Source of the DNA: Gemmatimonadaceae bacterium
Lineage (GTDB): Bacteria; Gemmatimonadota; Gemmatimonadetes; Gemmatimonadales; Gemmatimonadaceae
Length of the DNA stretch: 64,000 nt
Assembly (NCBI GenBank): GCA_035606695.1
Contig: DATNEW010000019.1
Span: forward strand, 124,001 to 188,000
Reading direction: 5' to 3'
The notes beneath the pieces were generated by a model, which did no database searches, was not told the DNA's origin, and saw only the letters and a program-made list of their open reading frames with translations. Positions within the stretch are counted from its first letter, which is position 1. Each line of letters starts with the position of its first letter. Below, piece by piece: positions 50,887 through 59,613 of this stretch. Made by a program: the position numbers and the translations under genes.

Positions 50887-52662
50887 GTGACGCAGCTCCC
50901 GCCGCCCACCGTCCCATGGCAGATCACCGGCAACCACTGGCTTGCCCTGCCGTGCATTCACCCCGCCGACGCATCGATTCACGCCGTCGGCATGCTGCAC
51001 CGTGCCGCGCGCTCGGCCATCGAATTCGCGGGATCGCCCGAGTTCATGCGCGGCACCGGCCCCGCGCTGTTGCGGCCCACCCTCGACATTGGCGGAGTAC
51101 GCCACGAGCTCTCGGATGTTCCGATCGCGTGGGAGCGCGCCTTGGGATGGATCCCCACGTTCACCTGCACGATCGGCGACTTGCTGATTCGCGGGACGAT
51201 CTTCGCGCCGTACGGCCGCGATGCCGACGTCTCGGGTGCGGTGTACGCGCTCTCGCTCGAGAATCGTCGTGCCGAAGATGTGACGGTGACCGTGACGCTC
51301 GCCGGCACGCTCGGACACCGACAGTTGCGCGTCCGCACGCCGCGCGCGTTCGAAGATGCGAACACGGTGAGCCAGGGCCTGTCCGGCGCGGTGCTGCTCG
51401 AAGGCGCGTCGCTGCCCGGCCTCGCGGCGCTCGCGCTCGCCGCGGACGGCGACGCGGCGACCGTGGTCGACGGCAATTCCTACACGATGCGCCGCACGCT
51501 CACGATCGGCGCCGCCGGGCGTGAGCAACTCGCGTTCTATCTCGCGGTCGGTCCCGAGCGCGACGGCGCCGAGGCGACGGCGGGAGTCCTGCAGCGGCGC
51601 GGATGGCGCGAGCTGCTGTCCTCCACGCGCGACGCGCTCCAGAGTCTGGAGCAGAGCACCGGCCACGAAGCGATCGACCGGCTGATCAATCGCAATCTTT
51701 TATTCGCATACTTTTACGCCGTGGGACGCGCACTCGACGATGCGCAGTATTATCTCGTTCGAACGCGCGCGCCCGGCAACGGCCACGGCGTCACCGTCCG
51801 CGATTGGGACGCCCTCATGTGGACGATACCCGCGGTGCAACTCGCCGACCCGCCGCTCGCGCGCGAGCTGTTGCTGCGCATGTGCGAGCTGCACGGCTAT
51901 GCGCCAGGTCGCGGCGTGCATTATCTCGACGGCACGCTGTTCGAACCAGGCTTCTCGCTGGAAGGCGTGGCAAGCTATCCGTTGGCGGTCGACCGCTACA
52001 TTCGCGACACCGGCGACGATCGCGTCGTGGACGAGCCCGCGCTGGCGGACACGCTGTATTTGACGGCCGAAGATCTCGACGCGCGCAAGGACAAACGCGT
52101 ACCGCTGTATTCCACCGAAGTCAGTCCGTCGGGCGTGCCGGCGGCGCATCCGTTCACGCTGCACGCGAATGCCGCCGCGGCGCAGGCGCTCGACGTCCTC
52201 CGCCGCACCCTCGATGAAGAAACGGCGCGCGGCCTTCAGGATCCCGACGCCGTTCGCGCCGCGTTGCAACGCCACTTCGTCGTCGAAGCCGCGGGCCGCT
52301 CGAGCTTCGCCTCGGCCATCGACCTCGCGGGTTCGACGTCAGTCTTCGACGATCCCGCCGCGTCGGTCTATTGGCTGCCGATGTACGAAGCCGTACCGCG
52401 CCACGATTCGACGTATCGTCGCACCGTGAAGGCGATCGACGTTGCGCCGCAGTCGCTCGTGCAGCAATGCGCGCGGTTGGTCGGTCCCGACGCGAGCGAC
52501 GTGTTGCAGTGGCTGCGCCGCGCCCCCCTCGACGGCGGCACCGCCGCCGAGACAGTTGACGCCGAGGGCAGGGCAGTAGCGAACGGCGGCGATGCGGCAC
52601 TCTCCGGTCTTCTGGCGTGGTCTGTCTGGTACAGTATCAACGCGCTGGGCGAACGCCCATAG
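50887..52662 (+). CDS. Predicted six-hairpin glycosidase / glycogen-debranching-like protein
   Basis: 591 residues from GTG 50887, no signal peptide. The N-terminal 240 residues are beta-rich (as in a super-sandwich domain). The C-terminal part shows alternating helices of an (alpha/alpha)6 barrel with RDWDALMWTIPAVQLADPPLARELLLRMCELHGY and HYLDGTLFEPGFSLEGVASYPLAVDRYIRDTGD, like glycogen debranching-related glycosidases. Candidate acid residues are the Asp in VRDWDA and Glu in LFEPGF. Substrate unknown. A 12-bp hairpin spans its stop codon. Confidence 0.65.
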   Translation: MTQLPPPTVPWQITGNHWLALPCIHPADASIHAVGMLHRAARSAIEFAGSPEFMRGTGPALLRPTLDIGGVRHELSDVPIAWERALGWIPTFTCTIGDLLIRGTIFAPYGRDADVSGAVYALSLENRRAEDVTVTVTLAGTLGHRQLRVRTPRAFEDANTVSQGLSGAVLLEGASLPGLAALALAADGDAATVVDGNSYTMRRTLTIGAAGREQLAFYLAVGPERDGAEATAGVLQRRGWRELLSSTRDALQSLEQSTGHEAIDRLINRNLLFAYFYAVGRALDDAQYYLVRTRAPGNGHGVTVRDWDALMWTIPAVQLADPPLARELLLRMCELHGYAPGRGVHYLDGTLFEPGFSLEGVASYPLAVDRYIRDTGDDRVVDEPALADTLYLTAEDLDARKDKRVPLYSTEVSPSGVPAAHPFTLHANAAAAQALDVLRRTLDEETARGLQDPDAVRAALQRHFVVEAAGRSSFASAIDLAGSTSVFDDPAASVYWLPMYEAVPRHDSTYRRTVKAIDVAPQSLVQQCARLVGPDASDVLQWLRRAPLDGGTAAETVDAEGRAVANGGDAALSGLLAWSVWYSINALGERP

Positions 52663-52676
52663 CTGTTCGCCCAGCG
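52643..52676 (+). terminator. Hairpin over the glycosidase stop codon
   Basis: Perfect 12-bp stem CGCTGGGCGAAC (52643-52654) / GTTCGCCCAGCG (52665-52676) with a 10-nt loop that contains the TAG stop. C-rich tract follows instead of T, so it is a 3'-end hairpin rather than a classical terminator. Confidence 0.55.
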
Positions 52677-52714
52677 CCCATCCCCCATCCCCCATCCCCC
52701 AGCGCCCATCGCGC
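52667..52714. repeat. CGCCCA/CCCATCC short tandem array upstream of tRNA-Gly
   Basis: CGCCCAG, CGCCCAT, then CCCCCAT repeated, then CGCCCAT again, all C-rich on the plus strand. Same family as 2614, 5456, 10776 and 63772. It fills the gap between the glycosidase gene and tRNA-Gly. Confidence 0.75.
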
Positions 52715-52732
52715 TGATATATTTCGCCCCGC

Positions 52733-52805
52733 GCGGGAATAGCTCAGTTGGTAGAGCACAACCTTGCCAAGGTTGGGGTCGCGGGTTCGAGTCCCGTTTC
52801 CCGCT
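52733..52805 (+). tRNA. tRNA-Gly (anticodon GCC)
   Basis: 73 nt. Acceptor GCGGGAA (52733-52739) pairs with TTCCCGC (52798-52804); D-arm GCTC/GAGC; anticodon stem CAACCTTGCCAAGGTTG with GCC at 52766-52768; T-loop GCGGGTTCGAGTCCCGT. CCA is not encoded. Confidence 0.97.
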
Positions 52806-52916
52806 CTGAACGTCCGGGACTTGGGATTCCGAGCTCGACACTCGAAGCGATTCAGCCACGAGTTCGACGTCTCGAACTACCAGGTCCCGTTTCATTTGTG
52901 TGCGTGTGACGTGCAT

Positions 52917-53000
<84 letters not shown>

Positions 53001-53175
53001 CTCCGTTGTCGACACTCGCTGGCGTGCCGCCGGCACGCCGCCGGCACCCGCCAGGCTCGCGCAGTGGATGTTTCTCGACGCCGTCGGCGCGCGTCATCAG
53101 AACGGTCCGCCTCACGATCGGTCCTATATAGGCCGATACTCACCTCGCAGGGCCGTCCGCTCACTCTCAGCCATC

Positions 53176-54333
53176 ATGTATCCCACGCACCGACTTCGGC
53201 TCGCCGGCCTTTTGGGCGGGTCCATTTTGTTCGTCGGAATAACAAATTGCAGCCGAGCCTCGGCGGCAGGCTTCGGCGCGTCACGCGACACCGCGTACGT
53301 TGGGGTCGCCGTCGGACTGCAATCTCCTGAGCGATACAAGAACGTCTTCAAGGGCGTCCAGCAAGCGCTGGATGAGCTCAACGCGAATCGTCCGTCTGGT
53401 TCGCCGATCCTCGCGATGCGTCAAGCGCCCGCGAATGCCAGCACGAACGTGCAAGTCGCCGCCGCCTTCCGCGACGATCCGTCGGTCATCGGTGTCGTCG
53501 GCCACACCGAGAGCGATGCCACCATCAGTGCCGCCAGCGTCTACGACGATCGCGAGCACGGCGGCCGCAACGCCATCGTTGCCGTTTCGCCGACCGCCGC
53601 CGCCGGTGACGTCACGCGCGCCAGCCCGTGGGTCTTCCGCGTCTGCCCGGTCGTGAGCCAGCAAGCAAGCACGCTCGCGCACTACATCACCGATTCGCTG
53701 CATCTGCATCGCATTGCGCTCGTCTATCGCAACGACGTCGCGGGGCGCGAATTCCTGCGTACCTTCGCCAAAGCGGTCGACGATTCGCGCGACACGCTCG
53801 TCGAGCGCGATCCGTTCGTCGAAGCCATCGCTGAATTCGACGTGTATGCGCAGCGTCTCGCGCGCAACAAGCCGGACGGCGTGATGATCTACGCGAATAC
53901 CTCGGACGTGCTCACGGTGATGCATGCCGTTCACGCCGCGGGCGTGCACCCGATCGGCGTCAGCACCAACGGACCGACGCCGGCCGAAGTCGTCGCCGAT
54001 GGCGCGGCCGGTCGCGATTTCGGCGGCCTGCGATACCTCTCGCTCTTTCTTCCCGATCGCGCGGCGTCGCCGCGTGCGTCGCAGTTCGTGAGCGCATTCG
54101 AGAAGTCATATCGGGAAAAGCCGGATCACTGGGCTGCCCTGAGCTACGACGCCGCCATGCTGATCGGTCGCGCGGCGCAGGCTCGCGGTGCCGATCGTCG
54201 CGCGATTCGCGATTGGATCGCATCCGTCGGGAACGGACAGCCGGCCTACGCCGGCGCCAGCGGCGAGATTCGGTTCGACGCCGGGCGGAATCCGATCGAG
54301 AAGACGGCGCTCGTCGCCACGGTGACGCCATGA
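53176..54333 (+). CDS. Periplasmic ligand-binding protein, type 1 (Leu/Ile/Val-binding-like), putative lipoprotein
   Basis: 385 residues from ATG 53176; the long open frame upstream covers tRNA-Leu and is not coding. N-terminus [21 protein letters not shown] then ITNCSR looks like a lipoprotein or secretory signal. The rest fits a type-1 periplasmic binding fold: [66 protein letters not shown] and [24 protein letters not shown]. No transporter genes lie nearby; the stop overlaps a chemoreceptor gene, so it more likely feeds a sensor. Confidence 0.85.
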   Translation: MYPTHRLRLAGLLGGSILFVGITNCSRASAAGFGASRDTAYVGVAVGLQSPERYKNVFKGVQQALDELNANRPSGSPILAMRQAPANASTNVQVAAAFRDDPSVIGVVGHTESDATISAASVYDDREHGGRNAIVAVSPTAAAGDVTRASPWVFRVCPVVSQQASTLAHYITDSLHLHRIALVYRNDVAGREFLRTFAKAVDDSRDTLVERDPFVEAIAEFDVYAQRLARNKPDGVMIYANTSDVLTVMHAVHAAGVHPIGVSTNGPTPAEVVADGAAGRDFGGLRYLSLFLPDRAASPRASQFVSAFEKSYREKPDHWAALSYDAAMLIGRAAQARGADRRAIRDWIASVGNGQPAYAGASGEIRFDAGRNPIEKTALVATVTP

Positions 54334-56051
54334 CCGCCATTCCGTTCCGTGCGCATCTCGGCGGTTGGACGATTCGTCTCCGCCTCTTGATCGGCTTCGG
54401 CGCCACGATCGTCCTGCTGGTGCTCGCCACGACGCTCAGTCTCGTCATGCTTCGCCGCACGCATACCGGCATGAAGGCCGAGATGCAAGCGGTCGTCGAT
54501 CTGCAGCGTCATCTCACCACGACCAACGACGCGACGCGCGACTACGTCGTGCTGGCGCAGACCGACCTGCTCGGACGCGACGCGCAGAACCAGCGCCGCA
54601 TCGACAGTCTCGCCACCGTCGCTGATTCCGTGCGCCGGCTGCTGATCAGCGGCTCGTCGCTGAGCGAAGCGAATCGCGGCCGCCTCGAGCGCATCGGCGA
54701 CATTCAGTCGCGCATCGCGGTGCGATTGGCGCTGGCGCACGCCGCGGAAGATGTCGCTCGTCCCGACGAAGCACTTCGCCAGGCGCGCTTCTCGTCCGCG
54801 CTGCTCGATACGTTGTTCGAGCAATCCGAGGCGGTGAAGCGGGACGAATCATCCGCCGCGGCCGATCGCATGCACTCGATCGATCGCTCCGCCGCCACGC
54901 AGCAGTTGTTGCTCGCCGGCTTGTCGGTGATCGGGGCGCTCGTGGCGCTGCTCTTTGGCATGTGGACGTGGCGTGCCGTTGCCCACCCGCTCGCTCGCCT
55001 CACGGCGACCGCGCGCCGCATGGGCGCGGGCGATCTGCGCATCGACGAGATGGACGGCCATCTGGATGCCGAGTATCGCACGCTTGCCGACGCATTCTTC
55101 GAGACGTCGACGCGTCTCGCGACGCTCCTGCGCGAGATTCAAGCGCAGGCGACCAGCGTCGCCGGCTCGGCGACCGAATTGACCACGGCGTCCGAGGAAG
55201 CCGCGCGCGCGACGACGCAGATCAGCGACGTCGTCGGCGAGATCGCCGGCGCCGCGAGCATGCAGATCGGAGCGCTCGGTTCATCGCGCTCGCTGCTCGA
55301 TCGCGTCGGCAAATCCGCGACGCACCTGAGCTCAACCGCGGAACGCTCGGCGGAGATCGGCGTCGACATTCAGGACACCGCGGCCCGCGCGCAGAAGGAC
55401 ATCGGTGACGCCTTGCAGATGCTGCAGCGCGCGCGGCAGATCATCGAAGCGTCCGCGGCCGGCGTGTCGCGTCTGGAAGATGTGTCGAAGGCCGTCGAAC
55501 AATTCGTCGCGGCGATTCAGGACGTCGCCGACATGACGAACCTGCTTTCGCTCAACGCGGCTATCGAAGCGGCGCGCGCCGGCGAGCATGGCCGCGGCTT
55601 CGCTGTGGTCGCGAACGAAGTACGCGAGCTGGCTACGCGCAGCGCGACGTCGGCCACCGAAGTGCGCGGTATCGTCGACACGATGCGCCACGAGGTCGGC
55701 GCCGCCGTCACCGCGTTCGACGAAGGCGTGCGCGGACTCGGCAACGTCGACGGTATTTCGCGCACGGCGACCGATGCGCTCGGCCGAATTCGGGATTCCG
55801 TATCGGGCATCGAAGAGTTGGCGCGTGCGCTCGACTCGGCGGCGGTGGCGAATCACGCGTCGGTCGAGGAGCTGGAGCGTCACATGACCGCGGTTGCGGA
55901 TCAGGCGCAGAGCCAGGCGGCGGCGAGTCAGGAAGCGGCAGCGGGTGCCGAGGAGACCGCGGCGACCACACATCAAGTCGCTGAGACGGCGGAGAATCTG
56001 TTGACGAACGCGGCGCGTCTGCGCGAGCTCGTCTCGGCGTTCGAGGTCTAG
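54330..56051 (+). CDS. Methyl-accepting chemotaxis protein
   Basis: Transmembrane chemoreceptor, 573 residues from ATG 54330 (ATGA overlap). TM1 [23 protein letters not shown], a helical periplasmic domain about 45-190, TM2 [26 protein letters not shown] ([21 protein letters not shown]), then the signalling domain with the conserved hairpin [41 protein letters not shown] split over residues about 405-450. Likely senses a ligand through the co-expressed binding protein. No cheA/cheW in the window. Confidence 0.93.
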   Translation: MTAIPFRAHLGGWTIRLRLLIGFGATIVLLVLATTLSLVMLRRTHTGMKAEMQAVVDLQRHLTTTNDATRDYVVLAQTDLLGRDAQNQRRIDSLATVADSVRRLLISGSSLSEANRGRLERIGDIQSRIAVRLALAHAAEDVARPDEALRQARFSSALLDTLFEQSEAVKRDESSAAADRMHSIDRSAATQQLLLAGLSVIGALVALLFGMWTWRAVAHPLARLTATARRMGAGDLRIDEMDGHLDAEYRTLADAFFETSTRLATLLREIQAQATSVAGSATELTTASEEAARATTQISDVVGEIAGAASMQIGALGSSRSLLDRVGKSATHLSSTAERSAEIGVDIQDTAARAQKDIGDALQMLQRARQIIEASAAGVSRLEDVSKAVEQFVAAIQDVADMTNLLSLNAAIEAARAGEHGRGFAVVANEVRELATRSATSATEVRGIVDTMRHEVGAAVTAFDEGVRGLGNVDGISRTATDALGRIRDSVSGIEELARALDSAAVANHASVEELERHMTAVADQAQSQAAASQEAAAGAEETAATTHQVAETAENLLTNAARLRELVSAFEV

Positions 56052-56070
56052 CCGAAGGGCGTTACAGCGC

Positions 56071-56110
56071 GCTCTGACGCGCTCTGACGCGCTCTGACGC
56101 GCTACGATGC
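56071..56110. repeat. 10-bp tandem repeat (GCTCTGACGC), three exact copies and one degenerate
   Basis: GCTCTGACGC at 56071, 56081 and 56091, then GCTACGATGC at 56101. The last unit overlaps the stop codon of the following minus-strand gene. Confidence 0.9.
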
Positions 56111-56407
56111 GCGACGAGCGCCGGCTTCGCGCTCGACGAGCGCCGCGAGCTCGTCGTCGGAGAGATGCACCCAACCGTCGGGAATCGGCGTCAGCCGGAT
56201 CTTGCGGCTGTGTCCCTGCAGCGCGAGCCAGCCGCCGCTCAGCTCGCGCGGAATGACGAGCCGAAATTCGCGAGTGCGGCGCCGATCGAAGGTCTCGCGC
56301 GAGCGAACGCGACGCTCGGAGTTCAGTCGCCGCTCGACGGTGGCGGGATGAACTTCCCACGCCTCCCATGAGCTTCCTTCCGAATCCGTGAACCGTCTGT
56401 ATGACAT
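56102..56407 (-). CDS. Hypothetical small protein
   Basis: 101 residues from ATG 56407; the frame is open to 56515 but that part runs into a terminator hairpin. Sequence opens MSYRRFTDSEGSSWEAWEVHP, followed by a strongly basic stretch (RRLNSERRVRSRETFDRRRTRE), a beta-like middle (FRLVIPRELSGGWLALQG) and an acidic C-terminal helix. No known motif; similar WEVWEV-type small proteins are a pattern I associate with this bacterial group, but I cannot name a family. Confidence 0.6.
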   Translation of the reverse strand: MSYRRFTDSEGSSWEAWEVHPATVERRLNSERRVRSRETFDRRRTREFRLVIPRELSGGWLALQGHSRKIRLTPIPDGWVHLSDDELAALVEREAGARRAS

Positions 56408-56501
56408 CTGGACTGCGTCGCTGCGGGAGTGATGCGGAGTGACCGGGTGATCTCCACCAGTAAAAAAGCAAGAGGTGGACCTAAGGCCAGGATTCAACGA
56501 A

Positions 56502-56533
56502 AGAGGCGCGAACATTTGAGTGTTCGCGCCTCT
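56502..56533 (-). terminator. Intrinsic terminator downstream of the OmpA-like protein gene
   Basis: Perfect 13-bp stem AGAGGCGCGAACA (56502-56514) / TGTTCGCGCCTCT (56521-56533), loop TTTGAG. On the minus strand TTTCGTT follows. It lies 33 bp after the stop of the 56566-57462 gene. Confidence 0.75.
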
Positions 56534-56565
56534 ATGAATTCTCTAAAGCGTCACGCGTCAGGCAA

Positions 56566-57462
56566 TCAGTACCACGTCAACCCGACGATCAGAGGAACGT
56601 GACTCACGCTGTTGAAACCGCTCGCGCCGTTGAGATGGAAGTAGCGCGATTCGACGAACAATCCCGTGCGGCCGAGCATGTATTCGAGACCCGCGCCCGC
56701 GTTCCAGCCCCATGCGTTGTGCCAACTCTGATCCTGCGAATCGATCGGGGTGCTGCCGGTCGGATCGATCAGCGTGCGATAGTGACCCCATGACAACCCG
56801 CCGATCACGTACGGCGCGAGCCGCGGCGTGAGCTGCGCGACTTTCAACCGCGCGTCCGCATCGACGGTCCAGATCTGCGGACGCGTACGATAGAAGCCGG
56901 TCGTTCCGTCGGTGGCGAGCCAGCTTCCGCTGCTCTGGAAGCTCGAGTATCCGACGTCACCGCGGAAACCCAACGCGGCACCCGGACGCTGAATGCCGAA
57001 CGGTACCGCGATGTTGTAGCCGACATGATTGCGATCGAACGCGGGATCGCCATTCGTGCCTGGAATGCAATCGATGCCAAGCTTCACTTCGTTGCTCTGA
57101 TCGCCCACACCTCCGAAGGCGAGTCCCCCACCGAGTCCGGCGAACAATCCCAGCGGACGCACGACGCGAAGCGGAGCCGGCGGCGGCGGTGGAGGCGGTG
57201 GCGGCGGCGGTGCTGCCTCGACCACCGGCGGTGGCGGAGGTGGCGGCGTCACCGTATCGGGCGGTGCAACTTCGCCCGGCGCCTCCTTCGAGATCTTGAT
57301 GCGTTCCGCCGACGTCGCCGGTTTCGTGCGCGAACTTTTCGCGACCGTGTCCGGCTTGGTCTTCGGCGTTCCGGCTTGGGCCCAGGCTGCCTGCGCGCCG
57401 CTCACAGCGATCGCGACCGCGAGTCCGGTTACCCAGCACGACGAACTGATCTTCTTCGACAT
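56566..57462 (-). CDS. Outer-membrane beta-barrel protein with polyproline linker
   Basis: 298 residues. Signal peptide MSKKISSSCWVTGLAVAIAV then SGAQAAWAQA with a likely cleavage after AQA. A Lys/Thr-rich segment, then two long proline runs around residues 73-97, then an eight-strand-like barrel of about 200 residues with LGFRGDVGYSSFQ, YVIGGLSWGHYRTL, NAGAGLEYMLGRTGLFVESRYF and a final PLIVGLTWY. The polyproline stretch could span the peptidoglycan. Family resembles OmpA/OprF-like small barrels, without an OmpA peptidoglycan domain. Confidence 0.8.
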   Translation of the reverse strand: MSKKISSSCWVTGLAVAIAVSGAQAAWAQAGTPKTKPDTVAKSSRTKPATSAERIKISKEAPGEVAPPDTVTPPPPPPPVVEAAPPPPPPPPPPPAPLRVVRPLGLFAGLGGGLAFGGVGDQSNEVKLGIDCIPGTNGDPAFDRNHVGYNIAVPFGIQRPGAALGFRGDVGYSSFQSSGSWLATDGTTGFYRTRPQIWTVDADARLKVAQLTPRLAPYVIGGLSWGHYRTLIDPTGSTPIDSQDQSWHNAWGWNAGAGLEYMLGRTGLFVESRYFHLNGASGFNSVSHVPLIVGLTWY

Positions 57463-57497
57463 TTAACCCAGTCTCCTGCGGTGCAGCGTTGATGGCG

Positions 57498-57515
57498 ACG
57501 TGACCACGGTCACGT
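57498..57515. promoter_or_regulatory. 18-bp perfect dyad upstream of the barrel gene
   Basis: ACGTGACC-AC-GGTCACGT, perfect 8-bp arms, 36 bp before the ATG at 57462. A GGAAATTTCC palindrome follows at about 57522. Candidate operator. The whole gap 57463-57818 has no gene; the remainder is a low-complexity GGACCACAGG-like stretch and a terminator (next entry). Confidence 0.5.
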
Positions 57516-57681
57516 TGTATAGGAAATTTCCGTTCCATCAGCACGGCAGACGGCGGACGAGCACGGCGCGGAGTGAAGCGGGCGCCGCCGGACCGCAGGG
57601 ACCACAGGGACCACGGACGAACTTCGGACGGTCATGGACGGGCGCGGAGACGGCGTTTATGAGTATTGTGTAACAAAGGGA

Positions 57682-57721
57682 AACGACTTCGAGATGCGGA
57701 CACTTGCATCCCGAAGTCGTT
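57682..57721 (-). terminator. Terminator downstream of the Rad52-like gene
   Basis: Stem AACGACTTCG (57682-57691) / CGAAGTCGTT (57712-57721) plus an inner GATGC/GCATC stem across one mismatch. On the minus strand a TTTCCCTTTGTT tract follows. On the plus strand TCAAAAAAGG follows. About 100 bp after the rad52-like stop. Confidence 0.7.
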
Positions 57722-57818
57722 CAAAAAAGGGCTCTTGTTCTTTGACTTGTTACTGAAAACCAGTCACGCCGTTTCCGTGCCTCTCCGTGGACGTCAGAAA
57801 TTTTCCGTGGTCAACGGC

Positions 57819-58589
57819 TTAAAACGGTAGCTCTTCAAGTCCAGCATTCTCATCTCTGGGCACGTCCGCCACGTCCGGCTTCGAACCACTTCGTGCGGGC
57901 CACACGACTCCGTCGCACGATCTCGAACGGCACTTGAAGTCCGGCGCCTTCGGATTCCGCTTCGACAGCCGGTTGTCCCACATCCGTCCGCCACACTTCG
58001 GGCAGCTCGGCTCGTCGCTGGCGAGTGGTCCGGTCGCCGGCTCCACGTCGAGCTCCGTCACCTTCGCAGACTCGTCGGCCCGCACGACGCTCACAGTGGC
58101 GCGCTGGACTCTCCTCCCATATGCGTCCGCCGGATCCTCGAGCGGCTTCGCATACCTCCCATCGCCGTCGACCTGCACCCAGTTCTGCTCGTACGCGTAG
58201 AGCTCATGCGCGATCCCGAAGCGGACGGCGGACCGCTTGAATGCATCCGTCGCCGCCTGCTTGTAGTCGCGCCCGGTGCCCACGTCCTCGCGAATGACGC
58301 CAAGGATTTGCAGCCGCGCCTTGAACGAACAGGTCGGCTCGTCGTGGTCATCCGACGCGAGCGTCGGAAGCAGTTCGAGCGTCAAGTCCCATTCACCGGG
58401 TACGACGCCGTCGAGGCGCTCGCGCACGGTGTTGGCGTCGACGTACGCCACGAATCGCGCGAAGTACCTTCCGTCGCGCTGGACCGGCCTTCCATCCTGC
58501 CGCCACGAAATCACGCCCGCGGGCAGCGGCGCCGACAGTTGTGCCCAGATGTCGTTTTTCTCCACGGTCGTCTCATGTCGTGCGATCAT
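57819..58589 (-). CDS. Rad52/DdrA-type single-strand annealing protein with zinc ribbon and SSB-like tip
   Basis: 256 residues. Residues 1-150 match the Rad52/Rad22 annealing core: WAQLSAPLPAGVISWRQDGR, YFARFVAYVDANTVRERLDGV, FKARLQILGVIREDVGTG and KQAATDAFKRSAVRFGIAHELY. A zinc ribbon follows with C196, C199, C220 and C225. The last residues ENAGLEELPF resemble the acidic Pro-Phe tip of bacterial SSB proteins. AAGGA precedes the ATG. It may anneal single strands in double-strand-break repair or be phage-derived. It shares direction with the small basic protein gene upstream. Confidence 0.85.
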   Translation of the reverse strand: MIARHETTVEKNDIWAQLSAPLPAGVISWRQDGRPVQRDGRYFARFVAYVDANTVRERLDGVVPGEWDLTLELLPTLASDDHDEPTCSFKARLQILGVIREDVGTGRDYKQAATDAFKRSAVRFGIAHELYAYEQNWVQVDGDGRYAKPLEDPADAYGRRVQRATVSVVRADESAKVTELDVEPATGPLASDEPSCPKCGGRMWDNRLSKRNPKAPDFKCRSRSCDGVVWPARSGSKPDVADVPRDENAGLEELPF

Positions 58590-58644
58590 GCTCTCATCCT
58601 TCCGTTGTTAGTCGGTCCACGTGCTTGGGATTTGTCGTGCGCCA

Positions 58645-58971
58645 TCATCGAACGTGCATTCTTGCGTGTTTCACAGCGGGGCAGTCGCGACCATGCTCGC
58701 AGTACCACCCGTGCCGGTCGAAGAAGACGAGATGCGCCGTCACCACGCCGCCGTTCGATTCATCGACCCGAAACAGCCGCCCGACCGAGGTTCCGGGACC
58801 GCATTTCTGAACGGGATCGAGCTCTCGAATCCGGACGCTCACCTCCGGTTTCGGCGGTGCAGCCTTCCGCCCTCGTGTAACGTTTGTTACCCCAGATCGG
58901 CGCGTTTTCGCCTTCGCCGCCGTCCGCTTCTTCGCCTTCCTAACAGCCCCGGATTTCTTGACTTTGCCCAC
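58645..58971 (-). CDS. Small basic protein with Lys-rich tail and C/H-rich C-terminus
   Basis: 108 residues from GTG 58971, chosen because TAGGAG lies six bases upstream; the longer frame overlaps the divergent HTH gene. The N-terminal 40 residues are Lys/Arg/Ala-rich (KVKKSGAVRKAKKRTAAKAK), like histone-type tails. The C-terminal part, WYCEHGRDCPAVKHARMH, has Cys and His spaced as in a small zinc site. Function unknown; DNA binding is plausible. It is upstream of the Rad52-like gene on the same strand. Confidence 0.65.
   Translation of the reverse strand: MGKVKKSGAVRKAKKRTAAKAKTRRSGVTNVTRGRKAAPPKPEVSVRIRELDPVQKCGPGTSVGRLFRVDESNGGVVTAHLVFFDRHGWYCEHGRDCPAVKHARMHVR
58877..58890. promoter_or_regulatory. 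Candidate operator copy inside the small basic protein gene
   Basis: GTAACGTTTGTTAC, a dyad with perfect 5-bp arms GTAAC/GTTAC. The same 14-bp motif (one change) occurs at 59035 in the divergent promoter region. Confidence 0.45.
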
Positions 58972-59034
58972 GCCGACTCCTAGGCTTTGGTTGTAGAACC
59001 GCTGATTGATTCGGGGTCTGTTCGGTATCTCAAT

Positions 59035-59048
59035 GTAGCAAACGTTAC
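59035..59048. promoter_or_regulatory. Candidate operator of the divergent HTH regulator
   Basis: GTAGCAAACGTTAC, the inverse of the motif at 58877 with one base changed. It lies 11 bp before the HTH gene ATG and 63 bp before the small protein start, where an autorepressor would bind. Confidence 0.5.
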
Positions 59049-59059
59049 AGGGTCGGTCA

Positions 59060-59536
59060 ATGGAATGGAAGCACGCCGATTCACCCGCCGCCGGAATCCC
59101 CGAGTTCACCGAGCTCGGCAAGCGGATCGAGATGCTTCGCATCGATCGCGGGCTGTCCAAGCAGTACCTCGCTCGCTTCGCGGGCACGTCGCGTCAGCAG
59201 CTGTGGCGCGTGATGACCGGTAAATCGCACCTGACCGTCGCGCTGCGCGCGCGGCTCGCCGACGTCCTCGACGTGAGCACGCTCGAGCTCGAGCCGACCG
59301 CGCGGACTCATTCGATATCGGCCGGCGCGCTCGCCGGCCCGACCGATTTCCAATCCTACGCCGCGCATGCGGACGCCATTTCGCAAACGCTCGCGTCGAT
59401 GCCCACCGGCGATCGCGGCCGAGCATTGAAGCGGCGCTTTTTGGATGCGGTCGAGGACTGCGCGCTCGCCGATGGCTGCGCGCTCGATCCGCGCTATTTC
59501 GACCTCCGGCGCCAGGTGCTCAACGGAGAACTGTGA
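59060..59536 (+). CDS. XRE-family helix-turn-helix transcriptional regulator
   Basis: 158 residues. The HTH domain spans about residues 17-75: FTELGKRIEMLRIDRGLSKQYLARFAGTSRQQLWRVMTGKSHLTVALRARLADVLDVS split across the typical five helices. The C-terminal 80 residues are helical with no known ligand motif. Divergent from the small basic protein/Rad52-like pair; a dyad just upstream suggests that it controls them and itself. Phage-type origin is possible. Confidence 0.85.
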   Translation: MEWKHADSPAAGIPEFTELGKRIEMLRIDRGLSKQYLARFAGTSRQQLWRVMTGKSHLTVALRARLADVLDVSTLELEPTARTHSISAGALAGPTDFQSYAAHADAISQTLASMPTGDRGRALKRRFLDAVEDCALADGCALDPRYFDLRRQVLNGEL

Positions 59537-59544
59537 CGGCCGGC

Positions 59545-59575
59545 TTCGCGAGCGGTGAGCGCTGCCGCCCGCGAA
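59545..59575 (+). terminator. Hairpin between the HTH gene and the M20 peptidase gene
   Basis: TTCGCG/CGCGAA outer stem and GCGG/CCGC inner stem, nine bases after the HTH stop. No T-run, so termination is uncertain. The 77-bp gap shows no other feature except a weak start region for the lysine operon. Confidence 0.4.
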
Positions 59576-59613
59576 CCTGTGAGCCCGACCATGAATCGGC
59601 TAGCTTTGCGGTT

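Noticed and set aside
56071-56110. 10-bp repeat considered as an attachment site or mobile-element end
   Set aside because: No integrase, transposase or matching second copy was found; it is a simple local tandem repeat.
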